Part shown: one piece after another, positions 12,898-25,290 of the stretch | Numbering within the stretch: position 1 is the stretch's first letter | Layout of the letters: each line of letters opens with the position of its first letter | From: Lamellibrachia satsuma | Taxonomy: Eukaryota > Annelida > Polychaeta > Sabellida > Siboglinidae | Reading direction: 5' to 3' | Length of the DNA: 64,000 bases | Assembly (NCBI GenBank): GCA_033239005.1 | Contig: BSQZ01000040.1 | Coordinates: 5,608,599-5,672,598, forward strand | Notes under the pieces: model-generated | What the model was told of the DNA's origin: nothing | Seen by the model: only the letters and a program-made list of their open reading frames with translations | Databases searched by the model: none | Position numbers and translations under genes: made by a program

Positions 12898-14099
12898 GTC
12901 TATAATGTTAATGTGCGCGAACCTTTGGGTAGCAATTGATACATTTAAAAATGAAAACAAAACTATGGAATGTCATTGGAGTAGCACAGTGTCCAACTTA
13001 CCGAAATGAGAATAAATTTAGAAAAGATAAGATGGAAAGACTGGAAAACATAAGTGAACAAACTGCTGGAACATCGTACAAAATTAGATTGATTGCATGA
13101 TTTAGAAATATGCTACTTTGAAAATACAAGGGAAACACTCCAGGAGAAAATACATCTATCTCGTATCGTACACAAAACGTTTGTTTGCCAGGGTTCGCTT
13201 GAAACGCCGTTGTACGTTCAACACCAGTGACTGGGTCACTTAGTAGATCGTTTGCTTAACTGGATAAACAAAATTATTTATTGTAGACAATATATTCCTG
13301 CTGCATTTTTATAGCTTCACCTTGACATTCCAAATGACCGCCAAATAAAAATATGCTGGAATATGCCGAATTATTTGTATCATATTCATACTCATTATAT
13401 AGACATCTGACACTTTAGAAGAATGTATTTGATGGCTAATACACATTAATGGGAATATGAAATTGTATTATTAAAAAAAACAGAAACAATAAGTACATCG
13501 ACGGTGACTTGTTACAGCCCAGGCTTCGTACTATTTTAGCATGTCAGATAGATATATAGATAGATAGATATATAATACAAAAATAAATAAATATATGTTC
13601 TTCAAGTAACGGACACCATGGATTATGGATACGAATGTGAAATACGATTTTAGAAAAATGCATAAAACAATAAAGCAAATATTCTATCTTCATTCAGAAA
13701 GGCAAACCCAGTAAAATATGGTTCCTAATGTTTCTCTGGAATAAGTTTGAAACATGACAGGACTGACTGTTCTTACTGACACTCACGACATTGTGTAGTA
13801 TAGCGCCCACTTCGGTAACTGCAATACACTATTCTCAATAGTCATAGATACATTTGCTCAAAGGCAGCTAAGACCCCCGAAGAACATAGGTGGAAGATAC
13901 GTTTATGGACCCTCACGGGTTTGTGTGTAGAGTTCCTTTCTCTGCAACTCGAATCATTACCACTCTTCGCGAACCATTTTAGCCACTGCATGTACGTAGC
14001 CTTTGCCCCATATTGAAAACAAATTCGTCTTATTTATGTTTATTGTGAAGCACCGTGAAAACTGTGAAAAGCCATTACATACTGCTAACAAAATGTTTG

Positions 14100-14104
<5 letters not shown>
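12898..14104. other. no gene seen; small GATA tract
   Basis: No family signature. A (GATA)n-like patch lies at about 13549-13575. At 13843 the 26-mer TCATAGATACATTTGCTCAA(A)GGCAGC occurs and returns at 14402 with one change, just inside the start of the 0.6-kb repeat. Confidence 0.45.

Positions 14105-14173
<69 letters not shown>
14105..14173. repeat. (TA)n followed by (CA)n
   Basis: About 56 bp of TA then six CA repeats. Confidence 0.95.
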
Positions 14174-14389
14174 TGGTATAATAGACTAAATGTGGGTACA
14201 TGTATTGACTAAGACACTCAGCAACGACTACAATGTGTCCCACTAAGTTTTTCAAACCTGGTAGCAAACATTCAGTAGTGTGTTATCTTGTAATGTAGTT
14301 CCAATGTGCAGGGTTTGTCACAGCATGGAAATGTCCTGACATTCGCATGCACATGTACACATGGTGAAAACGTCAGGCTTCGGAATTGG

Positions 14390-14935
14390 CTGACGATGCT
14401 ATCATAGATACATTTGCTCAACGGCAGCGAAAATATGTAGGGGAAGGTCCGGTATATTGGACCATCCGCTAGCCGCTCACTACGGTACCAAAGGCAACGT
14501 GGCTCTATCTCCCAACTGACTTTGAAATAACTTCGAAACGGTGAACGCATATTACTTTTCTCACCTTCTGATGTAACGATTGTGTGTGTAAACAAAACAA
14601 TGAATGAAGAAGGTTTGAAGAGCAAAGTTTCACTATATTTGTTGATATCTACAGTTGATATCTACGTTCGGGTTCATATCTGTGTGATCCGCTATATTGG
14701 ACCACGTTCCAGCTGCGAAACCCCATCTGTGGGCAAATGATGGAGGATGACAAGATACTTGATGGCTAACACCTATACCTTCGTTGAATAAAATTATTTA
14801 CACTTTTTGTAGCCAAAATATATTTTTTCTATTAGCAATTTTATTAATGAATCCATTGATTACGCGTTTGTTGGAATATCAGATAATCATACAATGCATA
14901 AATGCTTCCAGGCACAGAGACTCGTGACTGATTAT
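14390..14935 (+). mobile_element. 0.6-kb interspersed repeat, copy 1
   Basis: A direct copy of 20395-21006, with colinear matches such as CTACGGTACC, GACTTTGAAATAA, AATGAATGAAGAAGG, GTGTGATCCGCTATATTGG and GGGCAAATGATGGAGGATGA, ending near CACAGAGACTCGTGAC. The word TATATTGGACC occurs inside at 14453 and 14693. No protein is encoded. A non-autonomous DNA transposon is possible because this word and its complement recur near the other copy, but no clean terminal repeat or target duplication could be fixed. Confidence 0.75.
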
Positions 14936-14956
14936 GTTATGCTAAGCAGAGTCCAT

Positions 14957-14957
14957 G

Positions 14958-14988
<31 letters not shown>

Positions 14989-15012
14989 CGTGCGTGCGTG
15001 CGTGCGTGCGTC
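14957..15012. repeat. (GT)n passing into (GCGT)n
   Basis: About 24 bp of GT then GCGT units. A shorter GCGT patch follows near 15067-15084. Confidence 0.95.
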
Positions 15013-15884
15013 ATTGCGCGCCAGCTTGCTCCCATGCTTGAATGTGTGTATGCACACGTGCTTGAGCGTACGTGCGTGCGTGCAAGATTATGTGTGCATA
15101 CATAATTAGCTAATTACGATCATTTGGCTAATTCATTAAATAAGAGTGATCTGTTTTCAGTTTATACAATGCATTTCGAATTAACTTTAAATGTTGATTA
15201 TATTGACACATATGTCAGACTGAACAGCTAAATCATGCAAACCATTTTTAGAGTAGAATTTTGATGATGACGCTGGTTTGCGCGCTTCACGGGTGACAGT
15301 GGATAATAACGAGACCACGCCACTGAGGCCAGACTCTCTTCTCGGTGAATACAGAAGGCGAGTTAGAGTTGGATAAGCGCGACTAATCGATTACTCGTGT
15401 GTCCGTGGAATGCCTACTGGTGACGTACTGTATTGGAGAGTTGTGAAAATAATCACTGCGCCTATTAAATTATACTCCACAACCAAATGCATTAGCTTCG
15501 TTAGTTGCCTGGTGTCAGTAATCGTGTGCAGGCGACATAGCAAAGAAAGGACAACGCGTGACAGTTACAGTTACTGTTAAGTACACATCCACGGACGTGT
15601 GATGCAACTCCCTTTATACTCAGCCAACTCACGGGACACTGGACAACCGTGCATATTTAATCAGCGAAAGGTTTCAGAGTATCGGGAAGTTGGGTGTCGG
15701 CTTTTAGAGCACATTTGTAGACCAAACCAGCACATTTCTAGACCAGCACATTTGTAGACCAAACCAGATGGGAGATGATTTTTTCTTGGGAAGATTTGTA
15801 AATGTATGTAGAACAAAAATTGGGGCATACGTGCTTTAATAAGACACACTGTAGACATTAGTGTTACCGATTTGACATTTAGTC
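15013..15884. other. no gene seen; small 21-bp repeat
   Basis: Nothing coding is recognised. At about 15709-15772 GCACATTTGTAGACCAAACCA is present twice, with a partial unit between. Confidence 0.5.
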
Positions 15885-16300
15885 GATTCACAAAACACGC
15901 GATAAGGCGAGCAAGGTGATCGGAGGCGATATCACAACAGCTTCACTAGAACTTGGCACTAATTAACCACATATTAAACTATGTGCTTTGAGTAATAATG
16001 CCACATTCGTTCTGTCATTTCATCTTTTAAAATCTGCCTCATTTCAATAAAATGTTCCCGCTAAAATGTTCGCTGGACATGATACATTGCTGTCAGTGGC
16101 CAAGGGGGGCAAACCTAGTCACCCATTAGTTCTCCGTGCTACCGAGTTGTGGCGCAACAGGTTACATACGAAAACACAATTTAAGCCAAAGGTGGGGTTT
16201 GGCACAATGTTCCCGAGATACGCCACATCATGCAGCGACATATGGTTCTCGGTTTCAAGTCTCAGCGACTGGAAGGCATGGTGTTATGTATGGGGTGATT
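15885..16300 (+). repeat. segment duplicated in reverse at 63530-63995
   Basis: Matches the reverse complement of the right end of the window over about 400 bp (for example GGTGATCGGA, GATATCACAACAG, GTCACCCATTAGTTC, CAGCGACTGGAAGGCAT). A 96-codon frame at 16066-16356 is not kept in the other copy, so I do not call it a gene. This is the outermost block seen in the inverted duplication described for 15.9-32.1 and 53.6-64.0 kb. Confidence 0.85.
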
Positions 16301-16739
16301 CGATGACTAATGATTGCGGGCAGAGAACGAATTTCCGACGTAAAACAATTAATTAATGTATCCAACAAAACCAACTTTTTTACAAGCACAAGACGCACAA
16401 GTGCTCTATATCTAAACATGTCCAGTTTAATTTTACTTAGGTTAAAAATATTGAATCCAGATTTTTTTAATATGAACAAATAATAACCTGATATTTAGCG
16501 TCACGTTATATACAATATTACTGTGTAATATATAATGTTCCTCCACAGAGAGACAATGGCACGCTAGCTCAGACCACCATTATATGTATGCACTGCATAC
16601 GGTGTTCATGAGTGCTTACGCTTTAATCCGTTGATGGAAACAAGCGCAGTGAGGAAGTTTGGTGAGGCTGTATACCTCACCAACCTCTGTGCCCACTTTG
16701 AACGAGTACTGGACTATTTGCCCGTGTATTAATCTAAAT
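16301..16739. other. no gene seen
   Basis: No coding or RNA signature recognised. Confidence 0.5.
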
Positions 16740-17285
16740 TAAACGTGTTTTGCCTGTTAGCTCTGTTCTGTTTTGCTTTGGTGATGTGCGTATTTTCATG
16801 CTGTGCTTAAACTGTTTAATGATAACCCAATTCAATGGTACTCACGGACATTATTATCCGCTACATAGGTCGAACAAATCATGCTGGGCACCTTAGCTGT
16901 GCTTAGTTTTGATTTAATAATGTGCGTATATCCAGCTTTTGAGCTTTAATTATAACCGAATTCAAAAGTACCCAGTGGACATTCGTAAGGGTTAGATGTG
17001 TCCAATAAATTAATCTTGGCATTTTAGCTGTGCTTGAATTAAATACGATGATGTGCGTATATTTAATTATTCTTTAATTAAATAATTACAGGTACCCATG
17101 TATATTATCATGGGTTAGATATGTCGAATAAATTGTTCTTGGCATTTTACCTGTGCTTGGTATTAATTTAATAACTTGCGCAAAGTCACATTGTGCTTTA
17201 ATTACAATGTAACTCAATGGGTTACATTTATGCTGAGTACGTCTTGTTTGGCATTTTAGCTGTGCTTGAAAATAAGATATGAAGA
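16740..17285. repeat. degenerate tandem array, ~110-138-bp units
   Basis: The anchor AGCTGTGCTT recurs at about 16894, 17026, 17149 (as ACCTGTGCTT) and 17258, with an earlier diverged unit near 16756. Between anchors the units share GATGTGCGTATAT, CTTTAATTA, GGTTAGATATGTC and AATAAATT-like words in the same order. The unit shortens from about 132 to 109 bp along the array. It looks like an old satellite-type tandem repeat. Confidence 0.75.
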
Positions 17286-17297
17286 ACAACGGCATAT

Positions 17298-17791
17298 TTA
17301 AAAGTATATGATATGCACGGACTCAACAATATATCGTGTACCATACGTGTTGTACATTGCAATATTCTCTATAATAGGATAAAGCGATTTCCTGATACTA
17401 ACCATTGAACAATAAATAACCTTTCTGATCAAACGTTCACGCGAGTTGAAATTATGCACAACAAACACATGGTTGACGCTACATCTCGGTCTGTCTACTA
17501 TGCTGTAGACTTTACAACAAGTAACTAAAGAGTGGTCAAAAGCTGTTTTTCTATAATGTACCCATACAGTATACATATAAAAAATATACTGAAGTAGGCA
17601 GTAAATAGCTTATTATTTATAAAACAAACATGAAATGTGCGACGCAATGTTTTACTAAGATAATAAAGAAGACTAAATCTGGCTTGAATATCCGCCTCGT
17701 CCCTTATTGCATTACAAATGACACCTCCAAGGTATTTACACGAGGTCGCAAAGATAAACTTCGTTTTCACAAAAGTAATATTTTGTAGCAA
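17298..17791 (-). pseudogene. LINE reverse transcriptase C-terminal fragment
   Basis: The minus strand reads [36 protein letters not shown] and [17 protein letters not shown] in one frame, then in a second frame [20 protein letters not shown] and RPRCSVNHVFVVHNFNSRER. This is the thumb and connection region of a LINE whose clade I cannot name. The same fragment, with a 153-bp internal tandem duplication, recurs at 41790-42265. The fragment carries no catalytic box. Confidence 0.75.
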
Positions 17792-17807
17792 GGTTTGCGT
17801 TTCTAGA

Positions 17808-18091
<284 letters not shown>

Positions 18092-18272
18092 ACTTGCCGG
18101 ACAGGGCTGTACATGTGTTCAGATCCTGTCTGGTTTGCTTTGAGGAGCTCACATTCCTGTTAATGTTCTTCCCAAAGTGGCTGCGTGATAAGCAGTCCAC
18201 TTTGCAATAAAAACGTCATTTATTTGGCTCGTTTCAATTATCTACTACATCGGACTTGCGTTAGTTATTGCA

Positions 18273-18277
<5 letters not shown>

Positions 18278-18350
<73 letters not shown>
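18278..18350. repeat. (TA)n microsatellite
   Basis: Pure TA for about 73 bp. Confidence 0.95.
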
Positions 18351-18353
<3 letters not shown>

Positions 18354-18527
18354 CTTTAAATTCAATGTAATTTGTAAATATACGTTTTTATGACCTGAGT
18401 CTTTTGATCTTGATAGGTGGGTATTTTGAACGTAACCGTAGTGTTTTGAACTTGGGCAGGTGAGTGTTTTCAACATAAGTTGAAAACACTATCGTAGTGT
18501 TGTCCATGGTGAGTGTTTTGAACTTGC

Positions 18528-19112
18528 ATCACTGGCCTTTGAAAGACTTGTTTAACGAGTTCAGGTGGGAAAACATGTTGTTCAAGCACGCTAGTGTGAA
18601 GAGCCACCTGTGATCGAGAGTATCTTGACGAATTTTCGAGACTGCTTCTTGTTGATATGGTAAACAAATGTAATCTCCTCTTTCTGCGACACCATTTTAG
18701 ACACCACGTTTCCCGTGACAGCCAATGGACCTCAGTGTGGAAGAGCAACACCGCTTGGTCCACATCGAACTCTTGCCACAAGAGCCGGGTATTGAGGACG
18801 ATGGATCGACGATGGTGTTGACTAGTTTCAACGAAGCGAAATCGTCGTAATTTACGAATACCTTGGATACGAAGTATTTTAATTAACTGGGGAAACTATG
18901 TGTCCTTCGAGAATAGTAATTGATGGACTTGGGTGGCGACGTTTTTCTTTTACCTGATAGTATTACAGAAACACAATTTCTCCGTGGACCACACAAAGCG
19001 ACATTTTTGCACAGTTGCGTGTAACCTTAGCTTCAGCCAACCATCTGCGTACCCCACGGAAAACGTCCGGCGTACCCCCGGAAGTACGCGTACAAGAGGT
19101 TGAGAACCGCTG
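18528..19112 (-). pseudogene. hAT transposon, 5' half with left terminal repeat
   Basis: On the minus strand the element starts CAGCGGTTCTCAACC, the typical hAT end, with GGTTAGTG immediately outside (19113-19120). Inside, CQEFDVDQAVLLFHTEVHWL followed by SRE/SRG matches the conserved block of ZBED5/SCAND3-like hAT transposases. The similarity to the 62189-63411 element stops at about 18528, so the 3' half and right end are missing. Frameshifts break the frame after SRG. Position and partner agree with the inverted-duplication model. Confidence 0.85.
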
Positions 19113-19224
19113 CACTAACCCATCCATTTCGATGATTCTGTTCGGAAATACGTGATAAACACAAAATACACTGATCTTGCGTGGACTTGTGCACCAAATA
19201 AGGTACGAAGTGGATAATTAAGTA

Positions 19225-19400
19225 ACATGATTTAACAAGATTTAAAAAGAATGCCATCCAAGGCAAAAAAACAGATGGCAAGTAGACAAGGAAGCCATTC
19301 TCTTACCGAGATTCCGACCATTCTTGATTTATGTGTAACCCGCCCTTCTGATACATTTGTCGATTTTATTTTTAAACGTCCCCTCATTCCAGCGTAGCAT
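19225..19400 (-). mobile_element. CR1-like LINE 3' end (tail fragment)
   Basis: The minus strand carries the last codons (NKIDKCIRRAGY, stop) and the family 3' UTR (GAATGGCTTCCTTGTC, ACTTGCCATCTG), ending AAATCTTGTTAAATC. The spacer between this tail and the adjacent hAT (TACTTAATTATCCACTTCG) is also present at 62095-62188. Confidence 0.88.
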
Positions 19401-19439
19401 GTAGTGATTATTGAGTACACTCATTGGTTCCAACTGTCG

Positions 19440-20030
19440 AAGTTCACACACATTCTTACAGTTTCAATGTTCTTTATCTCTCTTGTTTTGGCGTGCAGTT
19501 GTATATGCTATTCACCAGTGCATCGTTTACAAAGCATTCAAGCTGTCGTCGTCACGAACAACGACATCGTTGTGAAACAATGGCGATATTATCATACGTA
19601 GTAGTACCAGACGAAAAATAAAACGTTACATGTAACTGTTCTGGTGTATGCAACAGTGGGTTATATGTAGATAAGAGCAGGAATGCCACCCAACCACTAG
19701 CACAAAGACGATAAATTGGTGGACTCACGTTGTTCCACCGGACATATCATGGAGATGCACCAACATGTTACCACGTCCTCCAGTACTGCAAATAACCACC
19801 ATATCATCACACAACTACTATGGCAATTCCATCATCAAACACTGCTGACCATAAGACCACATTCTTACCAACTATGTCCAGCCTGTGGAAATAACGTCCA
19901 GAACAAACAGTTACACTTATGGAGAGATGAATTGAATAACGATTCCAAAGCCTTCCATGGTGAAACATTGAATATAAATATCACCGTAAACTGTAAAAGC
20001 CGTGAATGTAAACATATACGTGTACGTACA
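19440..20030 (+). pseudogene. LINE tail fragment, paralogue of 61290-61820
   Basis: Aligns by eye with the reverse complement of 61290-61820 (GCATCGTTTACAAAGCATTCAAGC, AACAATGG.GATATTATCATACG, CTATGGCAATTCCATCATCAAACA with small changes). Translations of the better-kept partner give a LWNxLP-type RT C-terminus, so I read both as LINE remnants. Frames of 65-107 codons here are not conserved in the partner and contain no domain. Confidence 0.65.
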
Positions 20031-20394
20031 TATACGTGATACGTGTACACTCAGTTTACCAAACGCAGACGCGATAGAGGCGCTATAATTGCTTCGATAC
20101 CCAATGCGCATTACCATTGGTTGGAAAGTGACGTCCATCAGAAGTGTCCTTGCCAAACGTGCAAAAAAGCTTTTTGGAGTCGGGCTCATCCAAGATTCCC
20201 AGGGTTCTTCCGGTTTCCGAATTCCTTTAACGTCCGAGATCAAAGCAATTTAGCAAATTTAAAGATTAGAGGAGGGGAGGAAGTGTTTTAACATGAACAT
20301 CAATATTTGGCACAATATAGATTTATTAGTATCCACTTGGGTGGTTTCGGTACAAGGTTGTTAAACCCTGCTTTTCTGTTGCTAATATAGGCTT
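20031..20394. other. no gene seen
   Basis: Plus-strand frame 20043-20291 (82 codons, with a CPCQTCKKAF stretch) matches no family I recognise. Confidence 0.4.
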
Positions 20395-21006
20395 AATACA
20401 ATTAGGGGAATTAACTCTATTTGACCAAGGTCACACATCTTAACTACGGTACCGAAGTTAACGTGGTTCCATCTGCCGAATGACTTTGAAATAAAATGTG
20501 CATCGAGGGTAACCAATCAATAGCGGACTCCGCAAAAACTTCGAAAATGTGAGCATATATTAGTTTTTCACTTTCTGATATAACGTTTGTGTGCATAAAC
20601 AAAGTAGTTTTTAACGCTTCATATAACCGAGGCATATGGGCGGTGAAAACAGTATTTAAACAATGAATGAAGAAGGCTTGGAGAGCAAAGTTTCACTAGA
20701 TTTGTAGATATGTACCTACGGGTTCACCACTGTGTGATCCGCTATATTGGACCACGTTCCGGTATATTGGACCACTGGTATTGCGAGCTGCGACACCCCG
20801 TCTGTGGGCAAATGATGGAGGATGACAAGATACTTCACGGCTAATACTGATACCTTCGTTGAATACAGTTCTTTACATGTTTTTTGTAGCCAAAACTTGT
20901 TTTTTCTTTTAGAAATGGTATTATTAAATCCATTGATTACGCATTTGTGGGAATTTCAGATAATCATACAATGTATGAATGCTGGCAGGCACAGAGAGTC
21001 GTGACA
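20395..21006 (+). mobile_element. 0.6-kb interspersed repeat, copy 2
   Basis: Direct copy of 14390-14935, with about 60 extra bases after GACTTTGAAATAAA and two TATATTGGACC words (20743, 20763). Non-coding. Confidence 0.75.
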
Positions 21007-21340
21007 TTTTGATCTTTATTCCTTGCGTCCCAATTTCCTAAACCAACCAGCAAAGAAAACGATATCCCATATGAAGAAATCCATTGAAATGATCCGGTCC
21101 AATATAACGTAAAAGGTGGTCCAATATGTAGACGAATGGTCGTCTATATTGGACCGGTACGCCTTAATCCAAATTTCTAATTTTCTTCCAAATGCCTGGT
21201 CGAATAGTTGCCATATTGTACCTTTTGTTGCCTATCACTGACGAGTTTCAAGTGAAATAGTGGAAAGCGCAACATTGATAGGTTCTTTTGATATATCGGG
21301 CCATGTTCAAAAGTGGTCCCATATACCCGAGCTTCAACTA
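21007..21340. repeat. segment rich in GGTCCAATATA words with a 38-bp hairpin
   Basis: GGTCCAATATA-type words occur at about 21095, 21118 and, inverted, 21145. The stretch 21118-21155 is a near-perfect inverted repeat with arms GGTCCAATATGTAGACGA and TCGTCTATATTGGACC and a 4-base loop. Words of this kind also lie inside both copies of the 0.6-kb repeat, so this may be the far end of that element in this copy. Confidence 0.6.
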
Positions 21341-21524
21341 GTTATTAAAAATTAATAATAGCAAGGTCGAGTTCGGACCGTCGCCGGGACCTGTCCGTGG
21401 ACTGCCTCAACGTCAAACTGGCATAAACCTTACAATATATTTAGACAAGAAGTCTTAATAATTTCCGGACCACTGAATAATAACCATTAGTTCTCGCTTC
21501 AGCTAGGCGTTCGTTCCGTGCACC

Positions 21525-23860
21525 ATTCAACAAGATTTAACAAGATTGCCATTCCAAACAACTAGTTCCAGATGGCAAGTGGACAAGGAAGCCATTGGCT
21601 TATTGAGATTACAACAATTTTATCATTTATGTGTAGCCCGGTCTTATCATATATCTGTCAATTCTATTTTTAAATATATTCACACTACTAGCATTAACAC
21701 AATCATTTGGCAGTTTGTTCCATTCATTTATTACCCTCTATGAGAAAGAGTACTTTCTCATGTCCAACCTACACTGTTCCTTAACTAATGCTGCTTTGTT
21801 TCCTCTGGTTCTACTGCCTTCTTTAAGTTTGAAGAACATATTCCTATCAACATCCTCATAACCGTTCACTATTGTAAACACTTCTATTTGGTCTCCTCTT
21901 AGTCTCCTGGTCTCTAGTGTTGTCAAACCACATTGTAATAAGCGACTTTCGTAACTAAGGCCTCTCAATTCTGGAATCATTTTAGTTGCTCCCCTTTGTA
22001 TTCTTTCTAGCTTGTCTAAATCCTCCGTACGATACGGCCTCCATGCTTGTATACAATATTCCAAATGTGGTCTAACTATTGCTTTGTACAGGGATACAAT
22101 TAGCTTTTTCTCCTTGTATGTGATAGTTCTCCTAATTAGCCCTAGAATTTGATTTCCTTTCGAAACAGCAATCCAACATTTCTCTGAAACTTTAAAGTCA
22201 GCACTAAATGTTACACCTATGTCCTGTTCTTTTGTGGTTCTACCTAGTATAGCATCGCCAATTTAATTTTCTTCGTCCATGTTTCCATGTCCTATGTGTA
22301 TGCAGTTACACCCAAAAATTAATAACATTTGCCATTTTTCTGACCATTTAACTAATTTATCTAGATCATCCTGTAAACTTTGTTTATTGAAATTTCACCA
22401 TGTATTATTACTCTCTGTCTTCTGTGTGTAAGCCTCTTTTCTATCCAGTTGATTACATCATTGCCTATACCATGGGCTTTTAGTTTAAATAACAATCTTT
22501 GATGTGGCACTTTATCGAAAGCTTTCTAAAAATCTAAATATACAACATCTACTGGTGACCCGTCATCTACCCAATTTGTAATTTCTTCCAAAAAACATAA
22601 GAGATTGGTTAGACATTACCTTGCTTTTAGGAGCCCTTGTTGAGATGTATTTATTAAATTATGTTTTACAAGGAATTCCACAATGTGGTCCCTAATTAAT
22701 GTTTCGAGTAATTTACATACAACTGATGTTAAACTCACTGGTCTGTAATTTTCTGGTTTGTTCGTCAGTCCTTTCTTAAATAGCGGTGTAATGTTTGTTT
22801 ATTTCCATTCTGAAGGAACTATTCCTTCTTCTAGTAACAAGTTAAGCAGTTTTGCTAGTGGTGTACTAATTTGATCAACAATTTCGTTAAGCAGTTTTGG
22901 TGGTATCCCATCAACTCCAGGTGATTTATTATTTTTCATCTTCTTAATTTTCTTTGCTATCATTTCAGGAGTTACAAATAACTGCCCCAAATGTTCTGAT
23001 TTATTGCCCTCAAATTTAGTTAATGGAACTGGAAGTGAGCTTATATCTTCTGTGGTAAAAACTGAGCTGAAATACTCATTCAAGACCCCTGCCATTTGAA
23101 ACCCGTCTGAAATTATGTTTTCACTGTTGTTTTCCAGTGGTCCGACCTTGTCTCGAACTTTCTGTTTACTCATTACTTAAGCATAGAAACTCTTGCTGTC
23201 ATTTTTTTTATATTACCTGCCAATTGTTTTCAGAGGTTCTTTTAGATTTTCTAATTTCAGTTGTATCTAGGTTAAGTGCCTCTTTGTAGTTTGTGTAGTC
23301 TTCTACATTTCCAGTGTGTTTATATACTCTCCACATCATCTGTTTGTGAGCAATTTTTCTATTAGCTATTTTGACTGGTGTTTCTTCCTGGACCTTCACC
23401 CTTGTTTTCTTAATGGATCACATTTCTCAATAATGCCCTGAATCTCATATTTCAAACAAGTCCAGCATTCTGTTGCTGTCTTGTTCTTCAGCAAATTATT
23501 CCAATCTATATTTGCTAGATATGTTCTCATCGTTTTGTATTTACCTTTTTGAAATTCATCTTCTTCTTGTATTATGTTGGGACTACGATAAACTACTCCT
23601 ATTGTTAATGTTGAGTTCCTGGTAACTATGTTACACCAAATTGCTTCCTCACTATCTGCTTCACCTTTCAGTGTTATTTCATATGTTTGGATAGATTCTG
23701 TAATATATAAAATTACTCCACCTCCCCTTCTTTCTCGTCTATCCTTCATAAACACTGCATAGCTAACTCAGCATCTACTATATCTTTATTTGTCCATGAT
23801 TCTGTGATGCCTATTACATGAGGATCAATATATGCTACCATAATGTCTAACTCACTTTTT
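21525..23860 (-). pseudogene. CR1-like LINE copy 2, ORF2 (EN-RT), decayed
   Basis: The minus strand follows the 958-aa protein of copy 1 through most of its length. It has RRERRGGGVILYITES and GVVYRSPNI (endonuclease), the linker, NKSPGVDGIPPKLLNE and YRPVSLTSVVCKLLE (RT fingers), KAHGIGNDVINWIE, then WRPYRTEDLDKLERIQRGA and the C-terminus. The family 3' UTR and AATCTTGTTA tail reach about 21530. Frameshifts and stops split it. Around 22390 the segment between RVIIHGE and QDDLDKLVKW is lost, removing the GVPQGS and FADD catalytic boxes, so this copy cannot polymerise DNA. Confidence 0.9.
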
Positions 23861-24740
23861 TATTTACTATGCTCCTGGCATTTAAGCATACACATTTAAG
23901 TTCATTGTCTCAAATTATTGGTGAACAGTTCTTTGGATGTGTATTTGTAGTAGTACTCCTTTGAGTTTTCTCTGTCAGTTCCCTCTGCGAATCAAGTTTA
24001 AATAATTTATGGTACCTGTGCCCTCGTCGACAACTCTGACAAACTCACACCCTGCCTTCTCTGCTATATCCTCTATCCTCTAGGCATACTTTTGTGTCAT
24101 ATCCTTTGTTTACAACTTTATCCACTTTCCTAATGATGAAATCCCCCATAAATACCCGGGTTTTCCTTGCGTTCCCTTGTGATAGTACATCAGCAAAGCT
24201 CCTTTCCTGTCACACACTATGCCCCTTTTCTCTTCTATCATCAACCTTTACTGTCTTACCACCTGGCAATCCCTCTCCACTCACCCGCTTACCTCTCTTT
24301 TGTGGCATACTCTGCCTCCTGTCATCTTTCTTCTTCTGGTCCACAGTCTTCTCCTTTTCTCTGCTCTTGTTATCCTCGTCTATCCTGCAACCTGACAATC
24401 CCTCTTCACTCACTCATTTATATTCCTTTTTTTGCACATCCTTCCTTTTTCCATCTTTTTTCTTCTTACCAGCTTTCTCCCTCACATTGCCACTGCTCTC
24501 CTTGTTCTCACCACCTCTATTCTCCTCGTTTTCGCCACCTCTGCTCTCCTCGTTCTCACCGCCTCTGCTTTCCTCGGTCTCACCACCTCTGGTCTCATCA
24601 TTCTCACCACCTCAGCTCTCTTCTTTCTTATCCTGCCCTGTCATCATCAAAATCATATGCCTTAACTAATTTACTTGCTACTAAATTATTTACAATAATA
24701 TTATTTCTACAGCTACATTCAGTTAGATAGGCACGGAGAC
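23861..24740 (-). pseudogene. CR1-like LINE copy 2, ORF1 with acidic 8-aa repeat and SGNH start
   Basis: Upstream of ORF2 on the minus strand is a coding-like region rich in Glu/Arg/Lys. At 24505-24630 a 24-bp unit is repeated about five times and encodes ENEESRGG-like octapeptides. Downstream comes GDFIIRKVDKVVNK, equivalent to block I (GDS) of the SGNH-hydrolase (esterase) domain in CR1 ORF1 proteins, but with Phe where the catalytic Ser belongs. The pyrimidine-rich complement is open for 191 codons on the plus strand (24094-24669), which is a shadow. Confidence 0.7.
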
Positions 24741-24904
24741 ATTGCAATTCAGGCACGGAGACATTACAATTTCTTGTCAAAAAACACTTAGTCCTCATAC
24801 GAAGTTTTCCAAAGATCGATGGGCATAATCCCCCAGACATCTGTATGTGTGCACGGGGTTTCGGACAGACTACATACCGGTTAATAATATGTATTTTGCA
24901 TAAA

Positions 24905-25290
24905 GTCGACTTGTCAAACCACATTATAATAGGCGGCTTTCACAACATTACAAGGTCTCTCAATTCTTGAATCATTCTAGTTGCCCTTCATTGTATTCTT
25001 TCTATTTATTTATGTCGTTCACACGATATGGCCTCCCAGCGTGAATACAATATTCCAAATAAGGCCAAACTATTGCTTTTTACCGGGGTACGATTAGATG
25101 TGTATCCGTATGTGTGATATTTCTCCTAATTAATCTTAGGTTTTTATTATCTTTTTGGAGCAGCATATGCTTCGTCCACGTTTACAAATCCAATGTGTAT
25201 GCATTTACACCGAAAATGTAATAATATTCGCCTTTTTCAGACCATTTGGCCAATTTGTCTAGATGTTCGTGCAATTTATGCTTCACTTGG
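24905..25290 (-). pseudogene. CR1-like LINE RT fragment
   Basis: The minus strand resembles the region of copy 1 ORF2 from the WSEKWQ block (near residue 720) to the ETRRLRGDQ block (near 875), with many stops. It abuts R1.3 copy B. Confidence 0.75.

Noticed and set aside
16066..16356. 96-codon plus-strand frame
   Set aside because: The duplicated copy at 63530-63995 does not keep the frame.
19716..20039. 107-codon plus-strand frame
   Set aside because: Not conserved in the paralogue at 61290-61820, which reads as a LINE tail in other frames.
24094..24730. Two plus-strand frames of about 190 codons rich in Ser, Pro and Leu
   Set aside because: They are the complement of an acidic repeat in a minus-strand CR1 ORF1, which explains the sequence better.
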